Below the pieces are notes generated by a model. That model was not told the origin of the DNA. It worked only from the letters and a program-made list of their open reading frames with translations, and did no database searches. A stretch of 64,000 nucleotides of DNA from SAR324 cluster bacterium JCVI-SC AAA005 (GTDB lineage: Bacteria > SAR324 > NAC60-12). The DNA lies in the NCBI GenBank assembly GCA_000224765.2, contig AGAU01000240.1:1-64000 (forward strand). Direction: 5' to 3'. Shown here in pieces: positions 1 through 9,297 of this stretch (positions are counted from its first letter, which is position 1; every line of letters starts with the position of its first letter). The position numbers and the translations under genes were made by a program.

Positions 1-117
1 GATCAAATTCTAAGGAATTACCCTGAAGACGGAGACAAGTGGTAGAGACTAATCACCCGCAACGAATCAGCGTTTTTCCAAAGTGTATGGTGGCAACCCT
101 AGGAAATTGGAGTTAAA

Positions 118-456
118 ATGGGAGAAAAACATTTCTTTGCAGTACACACTTTTGTTTCTGATGAAGTTCGGAGTCAATTTGTAACCCCACCCGAAAAAAG
201 GGAGACAGAAAAAGAGTGGGTAGAAAAAATTCAGGGCAAATACGCGAGATGCGTGCAGACATAGGTCGGCAATGAGGAATTTTTCTACTGTCATTGGATT
301 GCCATGAGCGAACAAGACGTTTACAGACAACTCGACGAATTTAACCTTGGTGCTGAACGATTAAATACAATGGTCCATGAAGTACATGAATTTTTGTCTG
401 CTTATCGAAATTCAGACAAATTGAGGACATATCCGGAAGAGGGATTGTATTGGTAG
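118..456 (+). pseudogene. Conserved hypothetical protein interrupted by one in-frame TAG
   Basis: Reading from the ATG at 118 gives a continuous 112-codon frame to the TAG at 454, broken only by a TAG at 262-264. The first part begins MGEKHFFAVHTFVSDEV and the second continues VGNEEFFYCHWIAMSEQDV in the same frame. Composition and length look like one small soluble cytoplasmic protein. From memory the family has an aromatic residue, probably Tyr, where the TAG lies; this is recollection, not a search. I do not know its function. A purine-rich stretch (ggaaattggag) precedes the ATG. Either a one-codon nonsense mutant or a readthrough gene; it is one of four single-amber genes in the window. 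Confidence 0.6.
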
Positions 457-1107
457 GTGTAGATCAATTGGGCTATTTTGCCAGCGCAGTTGAGTAAGTT
501 GAGTAAGTTGAGTGAGTGCGTTAGATGAGGTGTCAGCAATAACGTCTCACCCATGCAGGTGGGAAGATAACCCGCCCCAAGCAATCGGAATCAGCGTCAG
601 GTTGAAAGAGTCGAAAACCCGTATTGCTTGTGATTTTGCCAGGCTCCGCTTTCAAATTATGGTCTCCTGCTCTATTGGTTGTGAATGAAAGTCAAACCGG
701 AATTCCTTAAAGACATCTTAATTACACTACACTTTGGCTTTAATATAGGCTTTCACCCTTATTGGGAACCAATTTACTTCAGACAGCAGGAGCCCAATTT
801 TGAGCCCTCGCCCATTTACTTCCGAGAATTTTTCAAGAAAATCCCAAATTGGTTTCTCTTGCCTGAGAATGATCACAGTCTCGTCAGAATTGGTTTGAAG
901 AAAGGGTTTTGCTTGGTTTTGACGGAACAACGACATAGCGTTGTGGACTGTTGTGAACCTCAACAAGCAGTCTAAACAGTGAAAAAAATTCGTGCGATTT
1001 CAGGATTTTGAGAATTCAATTTGTTGGCTAGTTTGTTGGCGAAAAATGATTATCATCAATTTAACATCAACAATAACCAAGAAGATTTGCTTCTAATATA
1101 GAAACAA
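457..1107. other. Region without a recognisable gene
   Basis: About 650 bases hold only short open frames on both strands (the longest is 96 codons at 685-975) that match no family I know. Because the neighbours on both sides are decayed genes, this is probably degraded coding DNA rather than a regulatory region, but nothing specific can be assigned. Confidence 0.4.
488..514. repeat. 9-bp tandem repeat, three copies
   Basis: Three head-to-tail copies of AGTTGAGTA, the last with one mismatch, lie in non-coding DNA after the amber-interrupted gene. No function is suggested. Confidence 0.7.
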
Positions 1108-1546
1108 ATGGAATTAGTGAATACCCATATTGAATTAATTATTATATATGCTGGACGAAATACGCTATTTGCTACGTTTTTAATTAGGTCATACATGGTT
1201 AACTTGTCAGAAGAATTATTTGACTCAGCAAAAATGAATGGGGCGAACACCTTTCAGACATTTTTTTACTTATTGCCGAACCGTTATCATGGCCTTTTTT
1301 TCTGACTGCAGCATTAGCTGTTGGTTTGGCTGTTTGGAATGAGTTTCTTTTTGCTCTAACACTCATTTAGGATCAATCAGCAAAACCAATTTCTACTATT
1401 CTCTTCACTTTTCAGAGTCGGTTTAGAACCAATGGGGACTCGTATGTGTGCCTACTGTGATGATGGTAGCTTCCATTACTATTCTTTTTATGTTCTTTCA
1501 AAAGAGATTTATCGCTGGTTTAACAAGCGGCGGAACCAAAGGCTAA
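1108..1546 (+). pseudogene. C-terminal remnant of a sugar ABC transporter permease (MalG/AraQ type)
   Basis: The first frame shows IIYAGRNTLFATFLIRSYMV, followed by SEELFDSAKMNGANTFQTFF. This is the typical cytoplasmic EAA loop of CUT1 inner-membrane permeases. After a frameshift near 1275 another frame reads PFFLTAALAVGLAVWNEFLF, then an in-frame TAG at 1368-1370, then QSAKPISTILFTFQSRF. A last stretch reads ITILFMFFQKRFIAGL and ends GGTKG at 1546. The N-terminal half is missing. The 3' end sits 3 bases before the ADP-ribosylglycohydrolase start, so the two were probably one sugar-uptake operon. At least two frameshifts plus a stop make it non-functional. Confidence 0.75.
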
Positions 1547-1549
1547 AAA

Positions 1550-3730
1550 ATGAAATATTTACTTGAAGATCAATATTTAGAGAGTGTCTACGCAGGTGTA
1601 TTGGGAAAAATCATTGGAGTCTATTTGGGAAGACCCTTTGAACAATGGGAATATGAACAGATTTCCAGTCAATTGGGGGATATAAACTACTACGTTCATG
1701 AGAAGCTGAATGTTCCGTTAATTGTCACTGACGATGATATTTCGGGTACATTTACTTTTATCAGAGCTCTAGAAGATTACGGTTACTCCAAGGACATCAC
1801 CCCAGCTCAAATTGGTCACACCTGGCTGAATTACATTATTGACCGCAAGGCTATTCTTTGGTGGGGAGGAATGGGCAACTCCACGGAACATACAGCATTT
1901 CTGCGCCTTAAGGAGGGAATCAAGGCACCTCAAAGCGGTGCGATAGAACTTAACAGCAAGGTGGTGGCCGAGCAGATTGGCGCTCAGATTTTCATTGATG
2001 GTTGGGCGATGGTTGCACCTGGGGATCCTGAACTTGCTGCAGATTTAGCGAAGCGTGCTGGTAGTGTGAGTCATGATGGAGAAGCAATTTACGGCGCACA
2101 GGTCATTGCTGCCCTAGAGGCACAGGCCTTTGTAGAGACAGATCGCCAAGCCCTGATTGATGTTGCAGTCTCTCTAATTCCTAAAGATAGCCTGATCCAG
2201 CAGATGATTGCTGATTTGCGAGAGTTGCATACTCGTGAACCAGACTGGCGAAAGGCTTTTACTTTTTTGGCCAAAAATTATGGCTACGACACATACGGGG
2301 GGAACTGCCACATGATCCCCAATCATGGATTAATCATCTTCTCCTTCCTTTATGGTGACGATGATTTCCAAAAAACCATGATGATCGTCAACACTTTGGG
2401 CTGGGATACGGATTGCAACGCCGGAAATCTAGGCTGCCTGATGGGAATCAAGAATGGCTTAGAAGGACTCAACCAGGGACCCGATTGGCGTGGTCCTGTT
2501 GCTGACAAGCTTTACTTGCCTGCAGCGGATGGTGGGCGTTCGATCAGCGATGCTGCTACAGAAGCAGTTTACTTGGCAAATGCTGGAAGACAATTGCATG
2601 GTCTATCTCCTGAATACCCAAAAAATGGCGCTCGCTTTCACTTTGAGTTACCGGGCTCGGTTCAAGGTTTTGCTAGCGAAGAATCGATTGCATCAACCGG
2701 CACGGCTACAGTCTGCAACACCGCAGGCCATAGTCAAACAGGAACCCGCTCACTGGCGATTAACTACAAAGCGTTAGCGATAGGGCGCACTGCTAGGGTA
2801 GAGACACCAACCTTTTCACCTTCTGCAGATATCTCTACTTATTTCAATAAGAGAGGGTACTCCCTGCTCGCGAGCCCTACCCTTTATTCTGGACAAATAA
2901 TAACAGCTAGAGTCACAGCTGATGATTTGAATGAGACTACAATTCAGAATTGTCTGTACATCAAACACTATAATGAATTGGACGAACTTACACAGATTTG
3001 TAGTCCGCCTATTGAATTGGAACCCGGAAGTTCTAAGGATGTGTCTTGGCAGGTTCCTGATACTAATTGTTATCCAATTGCATTCATAGGCCTTCAGCTA
3101 GATGGTAAGGTTGGTGATAATGGTAATGTGTACCTCGATTTCCTTACTTGGACAGGAGAGCCGAATATCCGACTGAACCGCCCTACTAAGACAGGAGTTG
3201 ATAGGCATAATCGCAGCAAAGGAGGTCCGGTCATGTGGAGGTCTGCTTGGGTGGATGGGCTAGATGGGAACGAAAAATTAATTCAACAAGATTATAACCC
3301 GGAGCCATATCGCCTGATTCAGAACGTTGGTCGTGGGCTGCTCATGCAAGGAACGCGAGAATGGAAAAATTACAAAGTGACATCTCGAATGATACCGCAC
3401 ATGTGCGAAGCAGGAGGGCTCGGAATTCGTGTGCAAGGAATGACGCGCTATTATGCACTGCTGATCTCACAAGATGGGGCTCGTCTCGTGAGAAGTCATG
3501 AAGGAAAAGACACGACCCTAGCTGCCTGCAAGCAAGGCTGGGAATTTGGTCATCAGTACGAACTCACACTGCAGGCTGTTGAGAACAAACTTACTGCCTG
3601 GCTCAACCAGAAAAAGATTCTAGAGGTGGAAGACGTGGAGAACTATTACACTTCTGGTGCGACGGCTTTGATAACCCAGGTGGGACGAGTTGGTTGTGAC
3701 TTTGTGGAGGTGCAACCTGCGAGAATCTAA
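1550..3730 (+). CDS. ADP-ribosylglycohydrolase family protein with C-terminal lectin-like domain
   Basis: A 726-residue protein. Residues about 10-340 form an ADP-ribosylglycohydrolase (DraG/ARH) fold: GKIIGVYLGRPFEQWEYEQ near the start, the acidic metal-binding TDDDISGTF near 64, and GWDTDCNAGNLGCLMG near 285, giving the two aspartate clusters that bind divalent metals in the family. The remaining ~380 residues include a concanavalin/LamG-like beta-sandwich (YKVTSRMIPHMCEAGGLGIRV, then YYALLISQDG) that resembles sugar-binding domains of glycoside hydrolases. No signal peptide is visible. The family removes ADP-ribose from proteins or small molecules, but many members in sugar operons have unknown substrates. 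It follows a decayed sugar permease by 3 bases, so hydrolysis of an N- or O-glycosidic nutrient is a reasonable inference. Starts at the first ATG. Confidence 0.85.
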   Translation: MKYLLEDQYLESVYAGVLGKIIGVYLGRPFEQWEYEQISSQLGDINYYVHEKLNVPLIVTDDDISGTFTFIRALEDYGYSKDITPAQIGHTWLNYIIDRKAILWWGGMGNSTEHTAFLRLKEGIKAPQSGAIELNSKVVAEQIGAQIFIDGWAMVAPGDPELAADLAKRAGSVSHDGEAIYGAQVIAALEAQAFVETDRQALIDVAVSLIPKDSLIQQMIADLRELHTREPDWRKAFTFLAKNYGYDTYGGNCHMIPNHGLIIFSFLYGDDDFQKTMMIVNTLGWDTDCNAGNLGCLMGIKNGLEGLNQGPDWRGPVADKLYLPAADGGRSISDAATEAVYLANAGRQLHGLSPEYPKNGARFHFELPGSVQGFASEESIASTGTATVCNTAGHSQTGTRSLAINYKALAIGRTARVETPTFSPSADISTYFNKRGYSLLASPTLYSGQIITARVTADDLNETTIQNCLYIKHYNELDELTQICSPPIELEPGSSKDVSWQVPDTNCYPIAFIGLQLDGKVGDNGNVYLDFLTWTGEPNIRLNRPTKTGVDRHNRSKGGPVMWRSAWVDGLDGNEKLIQQDYNPEPYRLIQNVGRGLLMQGTREWKNYKVTSRMIPHMCEAGGLGIRVQGMTRYYALLISQDGARLVRSHEGKDTTLAACKQGWEFGHQYELTLQAVENKLTAWLNQKKILEVEDVENYYTSGATALITQVGRVGCDFVEVQPARI

Positions 3731-3830
3731 GTTTCGTAAGGTTTTTTCTTAGAAGTGCGCCAAGGATCGGTGAGCTTTGGTCGAGACCGCCTATTAAGAT
3801 TTTTGAGTATTTCAAATTTTGAGAAAGTAA

Positions 3831-4367
3831 GTGCTTCATAAGTTGCTGCAACCCTATCAGCAATACGGAAATTTGCATTATGGCGAAGGAGTGACAGAAC
3901 TGGCTCATGCTCTGCAGGCAGCTCATTTGGCTCAAGAAGCTGGTGAGAATGAATCCATGATTGCTGCTGCCTTGCTTCATGACTATGGACACCTGATCCA
4001 TGGCCTTGGCGAAAACGTTGCGGAGTGGGGAGTCAATGCCAATCATGAAATGGTGGGTGCCAATGCACTGGAAAAATGGTTTCCAACTTGTGTCACTGAG
4101 CCCATTCGCTGGCATGTAGAAGCCAAGCGTTATCTCTGCTCCACGGAAATGGGATATTTTGATAACTTATCCCCTGCCTCGGTGCTCAGTCTTCAACTCC
4201 AAGGGGGGGCCATGAATCCTGAAGAGTTGGAGGAGTTCTCCACACTCCCCTTCACAAAAGAAGCTATTCGTTTGCGAAGATATGATGATCAATCGAAAAG
4301 CCCATCAGCTAATCCGCCTGATTTACTCACCTACTATCCTGTCCTCAAGAGTCTACTTGTAAAGTAA
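3831..4367 (+). CDS. HD-domain protein of the PhnZ/TmpB mixed-valent di-iron oxygenase type
   Basis: A 178-residue HD-domain protein starting at GTG 3831 after a gagaaag stretch. The metal-ligand set is intact: HALQAA (His), LLHDYGH (His-Asp), NHEMVGA (His), RWHVEAKRYL (His) and RRYDD (Asp). The order and spacing recall PhnZ, the di-iron oxygenase that cleaves the C-P bond of 2-amino-1-hydroxyethylphosphonate. The HVEAKRYL stretch and the later LQLQGGAMNPEE block are similar to PhnZ, and a Tyr-Gly-Glu near residue 19 may correspond to its Tyr/Glu lid. PhnZ partners with a PhyH-family hydroxylase (PhnY). PhyH genes occur later in this window but none is adjacent. Phosphonate cleavage is therefore plausible; a nucleotide phosphohydrolase role cannot be excluded. 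Confidence 0.7.
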   Translation: MLHKLLQPYQQYGNLHYGEGVTELAHALQAAHLAQEAGENESMIAAALLHDYGHLIHGLGENVAEWGVNANHEMVGANALEKWFPTCVTEPIRWHVEAKRYLCSTEMGYFDNLSPASVLSLQLQGGAMNPEELEEFSTLPFTKEAIRLRRYDDQSKSPSANPPDLLTYYPVLKSLLVK

Positions 4368-4890
4368 TACCCTCCATCGGAAGATGTCCACCAGTTTTTT
4401 AGAATGAGGAGTTCGCCCCAGTTGCAACATGGGGCCTTGGGAATGATTTCTCAGTTGGAAGAAACCAACCGAGGATTTGAGCGGAGACCAACAGGAGGCT
4501 AATTGAACAGCTATTTTTAGGCTCTCTACATAACCCATCAGAGATTCGGAAGGTAATTCTAAATTGAAGATAAAGATCTGATTACCAAGGTCTGACTTAT
4601 TGGCTTCTACAGCACCACCAAATTTGCTTCTGTGCTGTACCACTCCCAGCGAGGTGACTTAACTTAGCGAAAGGGATCCATTCACTTCTTGCTGTCCAAT
4701 GCCAGTTAACTCAGCTTTGCTATAGAAGCTTCCATTTTTTACGAACTACAAGAGCAGAGATGCTCTAAGTGCCGGATAACTTAGCAGAATAGGGCTTGGC
4801 GAATGTCCCAGAATAGACAGCTGCCTTGGTAGCAAATTGGGGGCTTTCTTTCCCACCAGCCATTGCTAGGAAGTATCTCTTACCCCCGTC
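4368..4890. other. Region without a recognisable gene
   Basis: About 520 bases between the HD-domain gene and the BCCT remnant. A 96-codon open frame on the minus strand (4353-4643) overlaps the end of the HD gene and matches nothing I recognise. It is probably degraded DNA. Confidence 0.4.
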
Positions 4891-5148
4891 TTGCGGTTGG
4901 TTGTGTTCCTTGTGACCTCTGCGGAATCTGTGACCTTAGCTTTGTCAATGATGACCTCTGGTGGTCAGCTATCTACTTCTGCAGCCAAAAAGATTTTCTG
5001 GAGTCTGATGATTTCTGGTACTGCTACTGTGCTTTTGTTTTCAGGAGGTCTCGGAGGCTTACAGTCGATGGCTATCGCAGCAGCGTAGCCCTTTGCGTTG
5101 ATCATGCTCCTAATTTTTTGGAGCTTATTCCGTGGCTTACGCTACTAG
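4891..5148 (+). pseudogene. C-terminal remnant of a BCCT-family betaine/choline/carnitine transporter
   Basis: The frame reads VVFLVTSAESVTLALSMMTS, then AAKKIFWSLMISGTATVLLF, then GGLGGLQSMAIAAA. An in-frame TAG at 5086-5088 follows, then PFALIMLLIFWSLFRGL to a second TAG at 5146. This is the last two transmembrane segments of BCCT sodium- or proton-coupled transporters, in which the xxTSADS motif and the AALPFA turn are conserved; the TAG stands where family members usually have Leu. The N-terminal nine or so helices are gone. It indicates that the lineage once imported quaternary ammonium compounds. Confidence 0.7.
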
Positions 5149-5349
5149 CTCAAACACAAGAATATTTGACTATCATACTAGAGTGAAAGACTCTTCTCAC
5201 ACTAATCTGGATATATTCATCTGGCGCCTTCAGTTAGCTCAAAAGATACATGAGTGAGAACAGTTTGAGTTGTCGCAACTAGTAAAATTTGGTTGTTGAA
5301 ATGGCGTGAATGATCTGTCTGCAATAAATTATTAAGGCTGGAGTAAAGC

Positions 5350-6234
5350 ATGAGAGTTGTTTCGTACAATATTCAGTACTGCAAGGGGCGTGATGGCAAG
5401 ATTGATCCTCAACGAGTCGTTCAAGCGGTTCAGGAAGCCGATATCATTGGATTTCAAGAAGTTGATAAAGCAGCGGCACGGACAGGTTTTATCGACCAAC
5501 CACAAGCCTTGGGTGAGGGTTTCTCGGATTATTTTTGGGTATATGGGCCAACAGTGGATGCGCTTTCACGACATCATCCCAGAGGGAATGAAAGGCGTCA
5601 GTTCGGCAATATGATTATTTCCCGCTGGCCAATCGTCCAATCCAGAAATTTGCTCTATACCCCGAGAATGGGAGGTGCTAATTACCTCTCTGTTCAACTA
5701 GGCTTGTTGGAAACAGTGATCATTACACCCGCTGGCCCAATTCGCGCCTATTGTACGCATCTCCATCACCTGTCTCCAGTTTTGCGCTTGAAACAAATCG
5801 AACAACTGAAGCAGCATCTTCTGGAAGCACCTTTCGAAGGTTCTGTGATTTCTGGTTCAGCAGGACAAGACTGGTCGGAGGGAATTAATGAGCACGAGGT
5901 ACCGTTCGATGCCCTAATTTTTGGTGATTTTAATTTAAAACCTGGAAGCCTAGAGTACGAGGCGCTCGTGGGAACACCTCATCCCCATGACCCAAGTTCC
6001 AGGCTTCTGACGATTGATGGCTTGGTGGATACCTGGGTTGTGGCCGGTAATAAAGAAAAAGATGGAGTATCCCTGATTAGAGATTTCGAAACAGGATCAG
6101 GACTTCGTATTGATTATGTTTTTGCAACAGCCAAACTATCCAAGAAAGTTGTAGGAGCGTGGATCGATAGCGAGGCTGTTGCATCAGATCACCAACCCTA
6201 TTGGGTAGAGTTTGCAAGCCCATTGTTTGATTGA
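5350..6234 (+). CDS. Endonuclease/exonuclease/phosphatase (EEP) family hydrolase
   Basis: A 294-residue soluble protein with the ordered EEP motifs: VVSYNIQYC at the N-terminus, IIGFQEVD near 35 (metal-binding Glu), CTHLHHL near 138, FGDFNL near 196 (catalytic Asp-Asn), RIDYVFA near 257 and SDHQPYWVE near 282 (catalytic His). The family uses Mg2+ to hydrolyse phosphodiesters in nucleic acids, sphingomyelin, inositol phosphates or small metabolites. No signal peptide is seen, so it probably acts in the cytoplasm. It is convergent with the ABC operon: only 3 bases separate its TGA from the permease stop. An aaggctggag stretch precedes the ATG. Proximity to an ABC importer and a GDPD suggests a phosphodiester substrate, but this is inference. 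Confidence 0.85.
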   Translation: MRVVSYNIQYCKGRDGKIDPQRVVQAVQEADIIGFQEVDKAAARTGFIDQPQALGEGFSDYFWVYGPTVDALSRHHPRGNERRQFGNMIISRWPIVQSRNLLYTPRMGGANYLSVQLGLLETVIITPAGPIRAYCTHLHHLSPVLRLKQIEQLKQHLLEAPFEGSVISGSAGQDWSEGINEHEVPFDALIFGDFNLKPGSLEYEALVGTPHPHDPSSRLLTIDGLVDTWVVAGNKEKDGVSLIRDFETGSGLRIDYVFATAKLSKKVVGAWIDSEAVASDHQPYWVEFASPLFD

Positions 6235-6237
6235 AGT

Positions 6238-7074
6238 TTACTTAAGGCTGGATCTTGCGAAACCAGCGACGACCCACTTCTGGCAACCGATGTAGATCAT
6301 GATTAACGGCAGGGTCGCCAAGAATGATCCAGCCAACAATACTGTCCACTGTGATTCGTATTGACCCACAAAATCCAAAAGAAACTGCGGTAGGGTTTTT
6401 ACCTCTGGAGAACTATTGAAGATCACTGGCCGCAAGACTTCATCCCAGTTGGCAATGAAGGCAACCAGAAATAGACTTGCGAGAGCAGGGGCACCAAAAG
6501 GCAGATAGATATCTTTGAAGATGCCAAAAGAGCTTGCTCCGTCCAGAATAGCTGCTTCTTCGATTTCAAATGGGATGCTCTTGAAGAATCCGGTCATCAT
6601 CAGGGTGCCGAAGGCTCCAACGAAAAAGGAGGGTACGATCAGTGGCAGCAGGGTGTCCAACCATCCGAGTTGCCGAAAAAGTAAGAACTCTGGTATCAGA
6701 GTTACCTCAGTAGGAAAAAACATGGTGCTTAGCAATAGCACATAAATTCCAGTGAAAACCCGGTTACGCAGATTCGCAAAGACAAATCCCGCCATTGAGC
6801 AGGTGATCAACTGTCCAACAGCTGCCAGAGTGGCTACCAGCATCGAGTTCAGTACTGCTCCCAAAAAACCTGATTTTTCAAACACCGCCACAAAATTTAC
6901 GAAAGGAGTTCCAGCCACCAAAAGATCTGGCACTAGGCTTGGGGGCAGTCGGAACAACTCTCTTCCTGACTTCATTGCAGTGATCACCATCCATAACAGT
7001 GGAAAGAGGGTGACAGCCGCATAAGAGAGCAGTCCTAGATAGATCAACAGCGCTGAAATAGAACGAGAATTCAT
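6238..7074 (-). CDS. Carbohydrate ABC transporter permease, MalG/UgpE type
   Basis: A 278-residue inner-membrane permease from the ATG at 7074, which overlaps the upstream permease stop as ATGA. An upstream in-frame extension to 7140 is unlikely because it would overlap further. About six transmembrane segments are visible, starting with ISALLIYLGLLSYAAVTLFP. The cytoplasmic EAA loop reads EIEEAAILDGASSFGIFKDI, the ATPase-docking site of CUT1 importers. It would form a heterodimer with the product of the overlapping gene. No ATPase gene is in the window, so a shared MsmK/UgpC-type ATPase encoded elsewhere is expected. Confidence 0.9.
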   Translation of the reverse strand: MNSRSISALLIYLGLLSYAAVTLFPLLWMVITAMKSGRELFRLPPSLVPDLLVAGTPFVNFVAVFEKSGFLGAVLNSMLVATLAAVGQLITCSMAGFVFANLRNRVFTGIYVLLLSTMFFPTEVTLIPEFLLFRQLGWLDTLLPLIVPSFFVGAFGTLMMTGFFKSIPFEIEEAAILDGASSFGIFKDIYLPFGAPALASLFLVAFIANWDEVLRPVIFNSSPEVKTLPQFLLDFVGQYESQWTVLLAGSFLATLPLIMIYIGCQKWVVAGFARSSLK

Positions 7075-7943
7075 GTTTTTCGTTGCTGTAAACGATAGTG
7101 CAACAAAGAAATCCCCCCAACAATCAAACACAACACCCAACTCTGGGCAGATGCCAGTCCCATATCAAAGTGCACAAAGGCGTTCTGGTAAATGGCATAC
7201 CCGAGCGTTGTAGAGGCGTTATTAGGGCCTCCGTTGGTCAGAGAGATAGTTGCTTCGAAGGTTTTCGCGGAGTTAATCATAGCAATCAGCAACACGAAGA
7301 ACGTCATTGGGGCTAATTGGGGTAGGATGATGTCCCGGACGATAGCAAAGCGGTTTGCTCCATCCAACTTTGCCGCTTCAATCAGGGTTCGATCAATTGT
7401 CTGGAGACCTGCTAGGAACAAGACCATGTAGAATCCTGTATCCTTCCAGACCATCACCACTGCAACAGAGATGAGAGCCACATTGGGATTACTCAGCCAG
7501 GCGATTGGATCTGAGAGATGCAGCCAGGACAGGAAGGCGTTGAGAATGCCAAACCGAGTTGCAAACATCCATTTCCAACTGATCGCTATGGCTACTGTGG
7601 CAGTGATGAAAGGTAGAAAATATAGAGTCCGGAAAAAGACCGCTCCCTTGATACCTGTATCTACCAGTAAGGCTAGAGAAAATCCCAGGGCCGTTGCCAG
7701 GGGAACATAGACCAAGGCATATTGGAAGGTATTCAGCAGTACCTTGACACCCAAAGGCGAGGTCAAAGCTTGAATGTAGTTATTTAGACCAACGAATTCA
7801 GGAACACCGATGATGTTCCAGTCTGTGAAGCTGATCAGGAAGGAAGCGAGAATCGGAAACAACCGGAAGCAAATTAATCCGATCGTACACGGCAAGATCA
7901 TCCACCAGGCAATACGCAGGTGATGACGTTGAACAGCATTCAT
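7071..7943 (-). CDS. Carbohydrate ABC transporter permease, MalF/UgpA type
   Basis: A 290-residue inner-membrane protein with about six hydrophobic segments, beginning RIAWWMILPCTIGLICFRLF. The EAA loop reads LIEAAKLDGANRFAIVRDI. It lies 64 bases downstream of the binding-protein gene and overlaps the second permease by 4 bases, so the three are one operon in the order binding protein, MalF-like, MalG-like. The family imports oligosaccharides, polyols or glycerol-3-phosphate derivatives; the substrate cannot be read from the permease. Confidence 0.9.
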   Translation of the reverse strand: MNAVQRHHLRIAWWMILPCTIGLICFRLFPILASFLISFTDWNIIGVPEFVGLNNYIQALTSPLGVKVLLNTFQYALVYVPLATALGFSLALLVDTGIKGAVFFRTLYFLPFITATVAIAISWKWMFATRFGILNAFLSWLHLSDPIAWLSNPNVALISVAVVMVWKDTGFYMVLFLAGLQTIDRTLIEAAKLDGANRFAIVRDIILPQLAPMTFFVLLIAMINSAKTFEATISLTNGGPNNASTTLGYAIYQNAFVHFDMGLASAQSWVLCLIVGGISLLHYRLQQRKT

Positions 7944-8007
7944 TTAAGGTTATCAAAGGAAGAGCAGGAGATCCCTGAGGACACTCCTGCCAGTGTGATC
8001 ATTCAGC

Positions 8008-9297
8008 TCAGTTTCCGGCAAGTACTGAGTTGCCATATTCGACAAAGGCATCGACCGCGTCCTGCAGACTTTTACGACCATTCAATACCTCATCCAGCTC
8101 ACCGTTCATTCCCCCACCAGCGGATGCCGCGTAGCCACGCCATTTACTCCAGCTTGGAGTGAAGGAAGTTGTGGTTTGTCCGAGGCCGATCTCCAGAATA
8201 ACTTCCTTGTTCTTGGGATATTGATCTCGCTCCAACCAAGCTTCACTCTCAGCTATTGGACGATAAGCTGGCACTTTCCCTCCCCCAAAATTCTCAACCT
8301 TGTTACCTGGTCCAGTCATGTGCTCGATGAACTTCCAAGACAAGTCACGCTGCTTGCTGGTAGGTGCAACGGCCATCATGTCGGACCATGCATAGCCAAC
8401 AGCATTTCCTTTACTGACAGAAGGTCCCATCGGAATTTGTGAAATTCCGAATGAGAAATCAGGCCCAGCAGTTTTGCGCACACCATCAATATTCCAGGAA
8501 CCATCCACCCACATAGCGGCCATACCCATCGGGAAGACATCCTTTTGTCGAATCCCATCCATCATCTCCGGCTTCGGAGCGACCCCATGTACGTTTGCCA
8601 GATCGGTCACAAACTGAAGGGCTTCCAAGGCTGCTGCATTTGGTTCTAACTTCGTGCGATCCACGTTGAGCAATCGGCCACCATTCCGAAAGATCCAGGG
8701 TTCGATGTGTGCGTATCTGCCATAAACCCAGTAACCATATTGATCTGGAGTCCCGTCGTTGTTGGTGTCCAATGTAAGTGCTTTGGCTGCCTTTAGGAAA
8801 TCATTATATCTCCAATTGGAGTTTGGATATTCAAGACCAGCTGCATCGAACATCTTGGTGTTGTAGTAGAGTACGGGCGCAACCCAGTTCTTTGGGAAAG
8901 AGTAAACCCCGCCAGAAAGTCGAGCTACTGAAATAGCTCCGCCATACCACTCTGTTTCCTTGATTCCTGAAACTTTATCAGCAATGTTGTCGATCTGACC
9001 ATCTGCTTGCCAGGACTGAATGAATCCGGAGGACATCCAGAATACATCAGGAAGGTCACCAGCCGCTGCCAACGCTGAGAGTCGAGGCCAATATTCCTTG
9101 GGAGGCATGGCACTGGATTCTACTTTCACTCCGGGATTGGCTGCTTCAAAGGCTGCGATCATCGGCTGTTCCAATTCCAGTTCGGAATCTGACCAGGCCA
9201 TATACTTTAGTACTGTTTCAGATTGAGCGATCACCTGTCCGACCAAAATAGCCGAACTTACAGAGATAGCTGCGCAGATTTTCAGTATTTTCTTCAT
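8008..9297 (-). CDS. ABC transporter extracellular solute-binding protein, family 1
   Basis: A 429-residue periplasmic protein from the ATG at 9297; the open frame continues upstream but this start gives a clean signal peptide (MKKILKICAAISVSSAILVG ending near AQS). The mature part shows the family-1 solute-binding pattern: FEAANPGVKVE, DVFWMSSGFIQSW, YNTKMFDAAGL and AAMWVDGSWN. An aggaac stretch just upstream fits a ribosome-binding site. It heads the minus-strand importer operon. The 240-base gap behind it should contain the promoter, but no clear -35/-10 pair is obvious. A nearby glycerophosphodiester phosphodiesterase makes a Ugp-like substrate possible, though sugars are equally likely. 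Confidence 0.88.
   Translation of the reverse strand: MKKILKICAAISVSSAILVGQVIAQSETVLKYMAWSDSELELEQPMIAAFEAANPGVKVESSAMPPKEYWPRLSALAAAGDLPDVFWMSSGFIQSWQADGQIDNIADKVSGIKETEWYGGAISVARLSGGVYSFPKNWVAPVLYYNTKMFDAAGLEYPNSNWRYNDFLKAAKALTLDTNNDGTPDQYGYWVYGRYAHIEPWIFRNGGRLLNVDRTKLEPNAAALEALQFVTDLANVHGVAPKPEMMDGIRQKDVFPMGMAAMWVDGSWNIDGVRKTAGPDFSFGISQIPMGPSVSKGNAVGYAWSDMMAVAPTSKQRDLSWKFIEHMTGPGNKVENFGGGKVPAYRPIAESEAWLERDQYPKNKEVILEIGLGQTTTSFTPSWSKWRGYAASAGGGMNGELDEVLNGRKSLQDAVDAFVEYGNSVLAGN

Noticed and set aside
67..330. Minus-strand 87-codon frame as a membrane protein
   Set aside because: It is the complement of the amber-interrupted plus-strand gene, whose protein text is far more coherent.
488..514. 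CRISPR or regulatory iteron array
   Set aside because: Only three 9-base units with no spacers and no cas or replication gene nearby.
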